This document shows, one piece after another, positions 9,988 through 19,119 of a stretch of 64,000 bases of DNA (position 1 is the first letter of the stretch; every line of letters starts with the position of its first letter). Origin of the DNA: Symsagittifera roscoffensis (lineage: Eukaryota > Xenacoelomorpha > Acoela > Convolutidae). The notes below the pieces were generated by a model that did not search any database, was not told the origin of the DNA, and saw only the letters and a program-made list of their open reading frames with translations. The stretch spans positions 49,619,724 to 49,683,723 of the forward strand of contig NC_087068.1 of assembly GCF_963678635.1 (NCBI RefSeq). The letters run 5' to 3'. The position numbers were made by a program, and so were the translations under genes.

Positions 9988-11946
9988 CAACACTCCACTG
10001 TAGCCGTATTCCGCAATTGCACTCTTGGCTTTGTCTTTAACGTGTGTTTTCAGATATTTGAGTTTTTCATCATCAGTTAGCATAGCCGAATCAACTGTTG
10101 CTTGGAACTGCCCGAACCATTCATACCAGTTAAGTGGTTCTCCATCAAACACTTCCAAGTTCAACTGCGGTAGACGGTCTTTGCGGCTATGCAGAATGAT
10201 ATCTGCTAACTCTCTCGCCGAGATGGGTTGTTCGCTATTAGGCACGTAAGACGGGCCCGTAGTGGGCGCAGGATATGTAGGTGGATAACCTTGATGCGCT
10301 GTTTCAACAACTGGATGAGTTTGCGGCTGGGTGTAAAACACAGTCCCAAAACTTGTATAAGGAACTACGGTGTTTGGTGGAACAACAGGAGTTGTCACTG
10401 AGAAAACGTTTGAGGGCGGTGCGCAGTATTGAGGAACTGGCATCGTTTGCGCAGTCGCGGCAGGTCTCCACAAACTGCTATACGGGTTATAGTGTTCACT
10501 TGAGAAACTTGTTGGGTTGTTTGGAACATTTATAGGTTGATGGGATGGCGCTGCAGGCGCCTGATACCCAGTTGAAACGGGGCCGGAATGTGGCTGACTG
10601 ACCGGAAGCAAAGAGGGAATAGGAACGGTTGACGGGACAAATGGTTGAATAATCGGAAGCGAAATGGGAATCGGAACGGTTAATGGAGGAACAAAAGGTT
10701 GACTCGCCGGAAGCGAAACTGGATTAGTAACGGTCGACACAGAAGGCGGTGCCACATTAATGGTGGGATTACCAAAGGGCATTGAAGCGGGAATGCTACC
10801 ACTTGCTTGTGGTATCAGATTGTGATTTTGCGAAACTTCAGCATGAGGTGTTGAAGCTAAGTGTGGAGTAACAAAGTTTGAGCTGGAGGCAACGAACTGT
10901 GGTAAACTAGATGGGTTCTCGATTGAGTGCAATGACAGACGCGATTGGACCAAACTTGATCTCTGAGCCTGAATTCGATTCCTATTGTGGCCTCCCGGTT
11001 CACTGTATGTGGTTTGACCAGCGTTGACGACGGCACCCCCGCTGACGACGGCACCAACCCCTTGCAAAACATCAGTAGCAATCAAAGTGGAACTCTCGAC
11101 TACTGGATGACTTTGCTCTGAGCTTGCAACAACTTCGGCCTGCTCTTGCTCAGTGACAACGTTTTCTACCCATTGTTCAGTACGTTGTGGGTCAACATGT
11201 GTTACGCTAGCATTTCCTATCTTCTCACTTGCTGCAGAAAGCTCTTCTTCCAACTCGAATCCCTTTAACTCAATTTCAGCCAGTTTCTTGCGGTGTACCT
11301 CAGCTAGTTCTTCCAACTCTAAATTACCTTGCTGTTCTTTTATTTTATTTTGCTGCGCTTTCAACTTCAATGACACCTTTGCTTGTCTCTCAAGTTCCTC
11401 CTGCTGCTTCTTCAAAACCAACAAATCTCGCCTCTTCTCAGTTGATGTTTTTGACTGCGCGACGGTATAGCGACTGGATTTATGCGAACCTGATTTATGA
11501 TGTCGACTACTGTACCGCGACACCTTAGAGCGCGCATCTGCTTCATGTGAATCTTGTGGTTGTGTTGTTACGATCGTACTTAACGATTCTGCAACATTGT
11601 CAAGCTCTGTTTCCTCAGGTTCAACGTTTAAGCCAGTTTTATATGATGCAGCCTTCTGTAAAACTGTATCGTTTCTTGATGTAACCGTATGAAGCCACGT
11701 ATCCTGCGCTGGTATCAATTTATCAGGATCAACACTTTTAGAAGCTAACTTAATCAATTCCTCATTTATTTCAACTGCAGTCTCTATCAGGCTCTTGCAA
11801 TTCTGAATCTGAGTGTCAATCTTTGATGAGCGACTCTGACTTTCAATGTTCTCAATTATAATTTCATGGCACTTGTACAGTTCATTTTCAAGTTTGGTTC
11901 GCTTCGCAAATAACCTTTGAACCCTCTTCTGAAAGTTCTCATCCAT
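9985..11946 (-). CDS. gag: BEL-A gag (capsid-like) protein
   Basis: A 653-residue frame starting at ATG (11946) encodes the structural protein. Residues 1-120 are mostly helical and charged and align with the start of BEL-B gag. A strong coiled-coil candidate with heptad-like Leu/Lys/Glu runs spans about 165-260. Residues about 330-560 are rich in Pro, Ser, Gln and Thr and look disordered. The last 75 residues, with FDGEPLNWYEWFGQF, are the start of the DUF1759 domain found in BEL/Pao gag. The domain is cut by the TAA at 9985 and continues in the pol frame; zinc knuckles lie beyond that stop. Upstream, the leader holds triplicated hairpins that may influence packaging or translation. Confidence 0.9.
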   Translation of the reverse strand: MDENFQKRVQRLFAKRTKLENELYKCHEIIIENIESQSRSSKIDTQIQNCKSLIETAVEINEELIKLASKSVDPDKLIPAQDTWLHTVTSRNDTVLQKAASYKTGLNVEPEETELDNVAESLSTIVTTQPQDSHEADARSKVSRYSSRHHKSGSHKSSRYTVAQSKTSTEKRRDLLVLKKQQEELERQAKVSLKLKAQQNKIKEQQGNLELEELAEVHRKKLAEIELKGFELEEELSAASEKIGNASVTHVDPQRTEQWVENVVTEQEQAEVVASSEQSHPVVESSTLIATDVLQGVGAVVSGGAVVNAGQTTYSEPGGHNRNRIQAQRSSLVQSRLSLHSIENPSSLPQFVASSSNFVTPHLASTPHAEVSQNHNLIPQASGSIPASMPFGNPTINVAPPSVSTVTNPVSLPASQPFVPPLTVPIPISLPIIQPFVPSTVPIPSLLPVSQPHSGPVSTGYQAPAAPSHQPINVPNNPTSFSSEHYNPYSSLWRPAATAQTMPVPQYCAPPSNVFSVTTPVVPPNTVVPYTSFGTVFYTQPQTHPVVETAHQGYPPTYPAPTTGPSYVPNSEQPISARELADIILHSRKDRLPQLNLEVFDGEPLNWYEWFGQFQATVDSAMLTDDEKLKYLKTHVKDKAKSAIAEYGYSGVL

Positions 11947-12052
11947 GGCTCTAGGGTCTATACTTAACTCAAACTATACTTAACGGTTATCGGGCGTTTG
12001 CGGGGCGATTCGGAACGGTTTTCGGTGAGTAAAGTTACCAATGGGGCTGGGG

Positions 12053-12131
12053 ATTAAGTAAGTCGGTTGATATCAAACAACACACACGGAGTAAACCTGA
12101 GGATGAATAAAACCATTTTAACTTACTTAAT
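12053..12131 (-). ncRNA. Leader hairpin 1 (RNA structural element)
   Basis: Arms 12053-12063 (ATTAAGTAAGT) and 12121-12131 (ACTTACTTAAT) are perfectly complementary over 11 bp and enclose about 57 nt containing the AAACCTGAGG motif. Confidence 0.65.
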
Positions 12132-12248
12132 ATCACCTCCCTGACCACTTAGGATGATGTTACAGCGTACGAAATTTGTTGAACGGTCGTACGACGGTGC
12201 GTCACTACTAATCGGCTAGTAGCTCGACGAATTACCAAGAGGTTTGGG

Positions 12249-12329
12249 AATTAAGCAAGTCGGTTGAAAACCAACAACACACGCGGAGCAAACCTGAGGA
12301 TGAAAGACAACAACTTAACTTGCTTAATT
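12249..12329 (-). ncRNA. Leader hairpin 2 (RNA structural element)
   Basis: Arms 12249-12260 (AATTAAGCAAGT) and 12318-12329 (ACTTGCTTAATT) pair over 12 bp. Relative to hairpin 1, T-A has become C-G with both arms changed, a compensating substitution. Confidence 0.7.
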
Positions 12330-12443
12330 TTACCGTCCCGGACCACTTAGTCAGTCGTTGCGAAACGAATGTTTTGAAAAGCGAACGGATGCAAACAGGT
12401 ATCAAGTCGTTGTAAACCTTAAGTTTACCAATGGGGTTGGAGA

Positions 12444-12522
12444 ATCAAGCAAATCGGTTAAGTTCCAACAACACACGCGGAAAAAACCTGAGGATGAAAA
12501 AACTCAACTTAATTTGCCTGAT
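12444..12522 (-). ncRNA. Leader hairpin 3 (RNA structural element)
   Basis: Arms 12444-12454 (ATCAAGCAAAT) and 12512-12522 (ATTTGCCTGAT) pair over 11 positions. The only non-Watson-Crick position is a G-U wobble in the minus-strand (sense) RNA, while on the plus strand it would be an A/C mismatch. This favours folding in the element's own RNA. Confidence 0.65.
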
Positions 12523-13057
12523 ATTTCGCTACCAGACCACTTACCATAAGATTGGTGTCATGTTACAGCACAGTTTCGCAGAATTATGGGGACGTTTCGA
12601 CGATTTTTTTTGGAAATTTTTACTTTTTTCCCAAAAATTTTTCGGAAAATTTTGGTCAGCAGGTTCGAGTCGTAAACCAATCCAAAAAACTAGTCTAGTA
12701 CCCCTTGTCTTTGATCCGATTTCACGGATTAATATTCTGTTCACAAATGTCCAAAAATTTTTGGTATCGAGAAAAAATTACTACTTGTAGCTTGCTTTGA
12801 GTTGGGATACACAATAACACATCGTACGTAATTTTATTGCAAAGAATGGTTTGTAAAGATTAGACTAGTCTTACAGTTTTTGACGGTTTTGGAGATTGGC
12901 GTCACCGGGAAAAACCAAAAACTTCGGGTGTCGAGAAAATTACAGCTCCACTTTGACCAAAAGTCAACAATCAGGACACCTGAACAGGGCTCTCTTCCAC
13001 TAGTCAGTCTGCTTTTTCGTCCGTCTGCTATGTCTGTCGGTCAACTGGGTACGCTAT

Positions 13058-13310
13058 GCTTACTTTCGGCCAAACGTGCACTTTCGGCCAACTGCTATCT
13101 GATACTTTCGGCCAAACGCCCACTTTCGGCCAACTGGTATCTGATATTTTAGGCCAAACGCCCACTTTCGGCCAAACTGCTTTCTGATATTTTCGGCCAA
13201 AGGCCCACTTTCGGCCAACTGGTATCTGAGTCTGATATTTTAGGCCGAACGCCCACTTTCGGCAAAACGCCCACTTTCGGCCAAACGCCCACTTTCGGCC
13301 CTCTGTTAGC
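13058..13310 (-). repeat. ACTTTCGGCCAA tandem-like array in the BEL-A leader
   Basis: About ten copies of (C)ACTTTCGGCCAA or TTTTCGGCC/TTTTAGGCC occur, spaced by CGCCC or by CTGGTATCTGATA segments. Units alternate in two lengths. Related short runs (CACTTTCGGA, GACTTTCGGCC) occur in the BEL-B leader near 35200 and 35410. It makes a repetitive minus-strand frame that I treat as a by-product. Confidence 0.8.
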
Positions 13311-13407
13311 TGATATTTTCGTACAAATCGAGACAATTTTTTGCCGACTCTTCTGCCAACTGAACAACTTCAAACTCTATTTGCACTGGTGTCGGCGAAA
13401 CTGTCGT

Positions 13408-13425
13408 GTCCCTTGTGGGGCGCCA
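13408..13425 (-). promoter_or_regulatory. BEL-A primer-binding site
   Basis: On the plus strand the 18 bases read like a tRNA 3' end (GTCCCTTG...GCGCCA), separated from the 5' LTR by AAA. On the sense strand it starts TGGCGCC, the start shared by lysine-type sites, but the rest does not match a tRNA I can name. Confidence 0.8.
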
Positions 13426-13428
13426 AAA

Positions 13429-13912
13429 TGTGCGCGTCAATCTCCAAGATTATATAAAAAACGGTTTTTAAACAATTTAATTAATGAGTATTTTCTCGGC
13501 AAAATAACTCCGGAAATATAACGGAAATTTGAAAATATAACAATAATTTTAACAAACTTTATCATCGGTAACATCGGCCACAAAAACTGCATAACTCAAA
13601 GCAAGCTGCAAAAATGGCCAGTATTTGTCCTTGAGACAAATTGCTCTTTTTAAAGGTCAGCCATAACCAAGGCTGAACCAAATTAGAGCGAAAAGACGGT
13701 TAAAATGGGTTTTGGGGGGACCGAACCTGGTTACGGAGCATCCCATCAAGTTCGGTGCACATTCGAGTTCTAGAGAGGAAATGACCTAGTCGGGATTCGA
13801 ACCGGCGCCGAACCCGCCGGGACGCACCATGTATACGCTTGGCTACTGTCCCTGTATGTATTTACTTTTATATGCATTTATACTCTCGCACATTTACATT
13901 TGCGCTGCAACA
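13429..13912 (-). repeat. BEL-A 5' LTR (484 bp)
   Basis: Same sequence as the left LTR. In sense orientation this is the promoter-bearing copy: TATA-like motifs at 13876-13882 (TATAAAT) and 13866-13872 (TATAAAA), then the tRNA-like block at 13782-13846 about 20-30 bases further on. Transcription start is therefore likely close to or inside that block, placing it near the 5' end of the RNA. Confidence 0.95.
13782..13846 (-). promoter_or_regulatory. tRNA-like block with A-box and B-box inside the BEL-A 5' LTR
   Basis: B-box GGTTCGAATCC is at 13793-13803 and the A-box-like TAGCCAAGCG...ATGG at 13827-13845 on the minus strand. This is the copy able to influence element transcription. Confidence 0.6.
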
Positions 13913-13917
13913 ATCCA
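13913..13917. repeat. Target site duplication of BEL-A, right copy (ATCCA)
   Basis: Exact match to 4805-4809. Confidence 0.93.
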
Positions 13918-15171
13918 AATAAAGATTTTTCTTGAGTAACAAAATTTTGCTCAAATTTCGATATAAAAGCAATAATTAAGTTAAATCAAAATTGCTCGAT
14001 TTGCGTTTCAACCCATTCTTAATCAATTAAAGCGTATTTAAATGCTATACTGTAAACAAAAAAAATCGATTTATTTAAATCGTTTTCAATCTCAACTTTG
14101 TCAGTGAGGGTAAAATTTCCTAGATGAAATGGCCTGAGAATAAGAAATTGAAGTTAGTCGGTAAAAAAGGTGTAAGCTTGGAACATTAAAGAGACTGCCT
14201 TGTGATGGTCAAAATACCGAAATAAAAAAATGAATATACTAATGATTTAATTTCACAATACTTTCATAGGCATAATAGTGAAAAATATAGATAACAATTG
14301 AGTTTGAAGTTTGTGAGCAGTTGCATATTTTCTCGTACTTGTAGTGCTCATATTATTCACCAACACCTGAGAAGGATTAAATATCTCACCAAGCATTTTG
14401 GAAATTGGGTTGTTAGGTTTGATTACGGGAAGGGCGAAGATGTCAACCACATCACCTTTGAACAATAGATTACATACTGATGAACTAAACTAATCTTTTA
14501 CACCACGCAGAAAACTTCAGCGTTCCTGAAAAACGTTTTTCTTAGATAACCCTTGAATTTTGGCAAAACTTTGTAGAATTTATGCTAAAAAAACTGGGGT
14601 TTTAATCGCAATCAAGAAACAGTTTTTCTCACCCACACTTGAAAAAGCAACGTAGTTTTGGGCCAAGTAAGAACTCCATCGACAAAGGTTTTTTGCAAGG
14701 TTTTTAAAACAAGCCGATAACTGAAAAAAAATCGCTTTCTATCGTTTTTTTTTCAACAAAGGCAAGTTTTGGCAGCTGGAAAAAAAAAAGAAAAACAATG
14801 GGTTTTCTAAACAGTTGAAAATATATATCGGAAATTAAAATGAGTTACAATGAAAACACTAATACAAGAATAAAAGAACGCCTGCTCTATGTGAAATAAC
14901 TTCCTTCAGCATATAACTCTATGGGGTAGTCGAACCAGTAAAAAATATATCGGGCACAATCAAACTTTCTAAACTGAGCTCGACAGTTTCCTTCAAATCC
15001 AATTTATATGCCTAGCCAATTATCTTGAGGTTGAAATATAAAACACGCGTTTCAACTGGTTGAAAATGATTTTGAAGACCACCATAAGACTAGTGCTTGG
15101 GCGTGACTGCTACAATTTTATTTTTTTGCTATTTTTCAGCGGATTTTAATTGAAAGATCTGAAAAACTGCT
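13918..15171. other. AT-rich spacer, no gene seen
   Basis: Only short frames without recognisable content. The first bases continue the pre-insertion sequence left of BEL-A. Confidence 0.5.
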
Positions 15172-15387
15172 CAATCATGCCCATGGATGTAATCTAGTGT
15201 GGCCACTACTGTATGAGAAGTTGCATGCTTCCACCATCCATCGCCCGCTGTCACACATCTTCAATCCCAAGTAATAGGCTTCGTCCCGAAGTCTCCTCGG
15301 GCATCTGTTCACACAAGTGACGTCATCTCTGGGAAGTAGCTTTTGTATGCATCTATAACGTATAAAATTTAAGTCTGATCAGAAAAA
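15172..15387 (-). CDS. Possible small Cys-containing coding exon, unrecognised
   Basis: A minus-strand frame of about 70 codons ends at TGA near 15175. It is GC-richer than its surroundings (about 15180-15350) and contains four cysteines within about 35 residues (CVNRCPRRLRDEAYY then KMC and EAC). I see no start codon and no family match. It may be an exon or a remnant of a decayed gene or transposon; chance is possible. Confidence 0.25.
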
Positions 15388-16129
15388 TGTGTGATGCAAT
15401 CAAACTTTCTAAATAAAGTTTCTCAATAACAGTTCTCGGTAAAACGGATACAATGGGAAAAAACTCACTTAATTTATTTAAAATACAATCTTTCGAGACC
15501 ACATTATGACCAGTTAACCTCGGGTTCTCGAAAGAGTTTTCTTGTATTCGCGCGTTGATTAAAATAGCCGACATGACGCACGAATTGGGGACAAATTGTG
15601 TCGTTATTTTTAAATTCAAGATGTTCGACAGGATAAATCACAAAATTAGCTTGAATGTTTGTATCAATACAATTTTCGAGGGATAAATTCGAACATTTTC
15701 GCAGCCCGAGTTGAGTTCACGTTTAAAATTAGGATGAACAATTGGAAAAAAACAGCAATCACCATTGATGATTTATAGATTCTCATTGCCAGTATGGCAA
15801 AACTTATTGAACAATTATTGCTAATTTGTCTAAATTTTAGCGATGAAACATGAATAAATAATGTATCAACATGAGCAAAAACAGGAACCTGCAGCTGTTT
15901 GATCCCGCAAGCATCAGCTCTGTTGAAACCTATGCTACCTAAAGTTTGAATTATTTCAAATTATAAGATTTTTTTAATGGATTTAAAATGATTCAAGTAG
16001 AATATAGTGAGGTTGTAAAAATCATGAAATCTCTACAAGTTTGGTTTAACTTAACCATTGTTTTTGTTTCGAAGCTTGTGCATTTTGTGTAATCAAGAAA
16101 ATCTCCAACAAGAGCTACAAAGAGCAATC

Positions 16130-16735
16130 TCACTAGAAGAGAGTTTTTTATTGCGTTTAAAGGGCTTTCTTTTAAAATTGAGCTAAGCTAGCGTTCCCAC
16201 TGTAATGAGAAGAAGTTCAACTATAATCAAGCAAATTTTGCTTCCATTATCAACGTTCTTGTCTAAACTTTGTCAGGCCAATAACAAATAATTAACAACT
16301 CAGATAAAAAAAAACAATTTTGGTGCAGAAAACTCAGACATTAAAGTATCCTCATAATTTATTTTCAGGCCAAATTTCAAAATAAAATTCAAGTGAAAAG
16401 CAAATGCTCATTTTTTTTCGCTATTTCTCCAATGCTTGATAACTTTTACAATTCGAATATAACCTGTATATTATTTGTATAAAATGAGCATAAAAAGTCG
16501 TTAAAATAGATATAAAACGATCTGAATCAACTTTATGTAGCTAAAATCCGGAGGAGAATGAAAAAATGGCAAAAAGGATTTGAATTGATAAAAATCGATT
16601 GAAATTGTGTTTTAAGCGACTACATTTTCAGATCAAAAAAATTTGATTTTCAATTACATCAAATCAGTTTTATAACGTATCTGCTAGGTTATCTTTTATA
16701 ATTGATTGCAATCCATTTCTTGTCAGAACGGGCAG
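16130..16735. repeat. Dispersed AT-rich repeat, copy 1
   Basis: Starts near GAGAGTTTTTTATTGCG and ends near AATCCATTTCTTGTCAG, with several TCGATTGAAATTG-like segments between. The same start and end landmarks delimit 17430-17935 and 47600-48235. Confidence 0.5.
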
Positions 16736-17429
16736 AGCTGATTTTGCTCAGACTCGATAACAAGGGGGAAAGACGAACACAATAATCACTTGAAATCAAT
16801 TAAAATTTGACTTGTACGGCGGTTTTTGAGCTGCCAGATTTGTATAGCGCTTAAAAAACTCTGTTGGATTTTACCTTAAGTTCTTAGAAGATAATAGATA
16901 GTAGAAAGAAGTTCCACTAAATCAACATGTGTTTTCAATTTTTCCTCTTGTTTTGTGTTATATAAAAAAGTATATGTAACAAAATTTCTGAAAAAATAAG
17001 AAGTAAACTGATTCTTTTTAAAAAAGCTCGTTTACTTTCATTAATCACTTAAAATATAGAATCACTTTATAAATCACTTCAAATAAAATTTGTTCACGCT
17101 TAAAATTTGATTTTTTTTTGCTTTTTGATTACTTTTAATATTTTCAAGAAACAATGCAATATGTTTTTCTGTTTTATTGCGTTCATGTCCTTTTTCCAAC
17201 TGTCTAATGGCTTTGTTTTACGATAGAAAGAAAAGTGCTTTTTTCGCAAACATATCGATTTAATAGCACTAATAACCGGCGCGAGGCGGGACGCCCCTAT
17301 CTTTTCAGGTATTTGACTCCCTCGCTAAACAAAGCCCGCCTCCTTTTGGTTGAAATTAGCTGTTACGTTCGTTTCCAAAATTGAGAAAAACTTGTAATTG
17401 AGAAAAATTATGAAATGAGCTCCAAAGAG

Positions 17430-17935
17430 CTAGAGGTACTCGAGGAGAGTTTTTACCGCAAACTATCAAATTTAAGGGAATCAATTTTTTTTCTGCAAAT
17501 TTGAGGGTTCTCGCTGTGATGACCTCTAAAATTATTCAAAATTGTGTCAAAAGTTATTTCTTTTATAATTTTCTAGGCGCAGTTTTTTTATGGCATTTCA
17601 CGTAATTGAAAAATTCAACATGATACAATTGATTTTCAGTTCACAAAATTTACACATTAGTTTTATCAGATTTTCTTAATCCTCGCGAAAATCTAAATTC
17701 AACCTGTATAATCTGTTAAAATTAAAAAAAATTGATGATACAAGACCCAAATGAAAATAAAACCAAAAAATTACCAATACTTGGATTTAAGTTGATTTAG
17801 AAACGATGGGAAAATTGTTAAAACTATGTCGTTGTATCAAGCTAAAATGATTTTCATTGAGTCAAAATATTTTTACGTCTTTGATTCTTTGTATGTATAG
17901 TTTTGATTGAAATCTTTTTCTTGTCAGTCCACAGA
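17430..17935. repeat. Dispersed AT-rich repeat, copy 2
   Basis: CGAGGAGAGTTTTTACCG near the start and TTTTTCTTGTCAGTC at the end match the landmarks of the copies at 16130 and 47600. Internally diverged and shorter. Confidence 0.5.
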
Positions 17936-17999
17936 CCTCAGGTAAGTCTTCAATTATGTTTCAAAATATTGGACGCTAGTTGTGTCTCTGGTTCCGTAA

Positions 18000-18260
18000 C
18001 GAGAGAATCTACCAAGGCTGTTTGGCTTAAGCGAATTTTGCAAACGTTTGCTGATTCCGCAAAATTTTCATGCATAATATGACAACGTGAGAGGGTTTCG
18101 CAAATTTAAGCGTATCCCACGAAACTGCATTGTAAAATGTAATTAACTATTTTATCATTCGCGGAAAATTTTTTGGATTCCGCAAATCTCGGCTGGTTTG
18201 GAGCAATTTTTTGCGCAACAGTTTTTTAGTTATTTGTTTGTAAAATCCATAAACTCCCAA
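18000..18260. repeat. Fragment of the GGATTCC repeat family
   Basis: Contains GATTCCGCAAA twice and the block GGAGCAATTTTTTGCG...TATTTGTTTGT, homologous to 2797-2880. Confidence 0.6.
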
Positions 18261-18744
18261 AAAACCAATAGGCTAATGTGATCAGATATGGAACATTTAA
18301 TCAAAAGAATAGGGTTCCAATCGAAAATAAAGATATTCGCTGCTGCTCTATCCCAGCCAAGGTGGTAGTTTCTGATTGAATTACGGCGACCGATTTTCGG
18401 TTTCTTTTAGACTGTTACAACCAAAATTGAACTTTCAAACACCAGAATCAAACCTTGGTTTCCTTAGATTTTTTACGACAAGGAGGCTGCTCACGACTAG
18501 CGTGATCCAGGGAAAGTCGCGCCGGTCACATTGTTCGTAGTCAGTTTTTTTTTGTCCGTGACTTGCGCGTATGGATAGATATAACGCGCCCAGCGAGACT
18601 GGAGATTCAAGCATAAATATCTCCGACAAAAGCATCAGCTTGAATTAAATTGAATATTGTTTCCTATATAGAAAATAATTATGTCGATATTTTTGATGAG
18701 ATATATCCGTTTATTCGGTTTGAGCTCGCGGATTAGAAATTGCA
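18261..18744. other. Spacer left of the gypsy element
   Basis: A 66-codon minus-strand frame (18435-18635) has no recognisable domain and I do not call it a gene. Confidence 0.4.
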
Positions 18745-18749
18745 GAATT
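18745..18749. repeat. Target site duplication of the gypsy element, left copy (GAATT)
   Basis: Identical to 38986-38990 directly after the right LTR. Confidence 0.9.
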
Positions 18750-19092
18750 TGTCAAACGTGATATCTTATTGTCGACCTTTTAACCTTTAAGTTATACTCA
18801 GTTATGACCATACCAATTTAAATACCTGCCAAAAGCGCAACGGCTTTTGGTAGATCTGGAGTCCGATCATTAATCTTTATTGATACGTAACCAATTCTGT
18901 GCAACTAACTCTTAATTCAACCCTTTTACTTGACTCTTAGCTTAGTTTAGTTACCCTTAGTCTTTTAGTCTAGTCCTTGATAAAAGCCTACAACTAAAAT
19001 GTAGGGATCTTAAAACCAACCAGTCTTAAACTAGTTTTAGTTTAAGTTTAACCGATTTAACAAATCGACGGCTTTATCTGAATTTTTTAACA
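18750..19092 (+). repeat. Gypsy 5' LTR (343 bp)
   Basis: Begins TGTCAAA and ends TTTTAACA. It includes a short inverted motif (AGCGCAACGGCTTTTGG) and a long pyrimidine/TAG-rich middle. Confidence 0.92.
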
Positions 19093-19110
19093 TGGAGCAG
19101 TCAAATGAGT
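19093..19110 (+). promoter_or_regulatory. Gypsy primer-binding site
   Basis: TGGAGCAGTCAAATGAGT directly follows the LTR. The next bases (CGAACCTA) resemble the reverse complement of a tRNA T-loop, so complementarity to the primer may extend past 18 nt. The tRNA is not identified. Confidence 0.6.
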
Positions 19111-19119
19111 CGAACCTAC

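Larger units (their letters stand above)
12035..12545 (-). repeat. Three tandem repeats of about 195 bp in the BEL-A leader
   Basis: TTACCA marks the start of each unit at 12035, 12232 and 12425 (spacings 197 and 193). Each conserves ACACAC.CGGA, AAACCTGAGGATGAA and GACCACTTA. The segments between the conserved cores have diverged much more than the cores. Confidence 0.85.
11947..13407 (-). other. BEL-A untranslated leader
   Basis: About 1.46 kb between the primer-binding site and the gag ATG without a credible frame. It contains an ACTTTCGGCC-type repeat array near the 5' end, a T/A-run-rich stretch at 12590-12790 whose equivalent occurs in BEL-B (34760-35010 and 61084-61280), and three hairpin repeats nearest gag. 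Confidence 0.8.
4810..13912 (-). mobile_element. BEL-A: full-length BEL/Pao LTR retrotransposon
   Basis: A 9103-bp element, transcribed on the minus strand: 5' LTR 13429-13912, primer-binding site 13408-13425, leader 11947-13407, gag 9985-11946, pol 5275-9984, polypurine tract 5294-5305, 3' LTR 4810-5293. The two 484-bp LTRs look identical on direct reading and a 5-bp target duplication is intact, so the insertion is recent. Protease, reverse transcriptase, RNase H and integrase motifs are all present in the BEL/Pao order. No envelope-like frame follows pol. The one clear lesion is an in-frame TAA at 9985-9987 in the capsid-like domain. Confidence 0.96.

Noticed and set aside
13058-13310. A CRISPR-like array
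   Set aside because: Units are short, directly adjoining and variable, without unique spacers of constant length, and lie in a retrotransposon leader in a eukaryotic context.
13028-13336. Minus-strand frame encoding repeats of WPKVGVWPK type
   Set aside because: It is the translation of the ACTTTCGGCC array in the leader; unit length changes break the pattern and there is no plausible start context.
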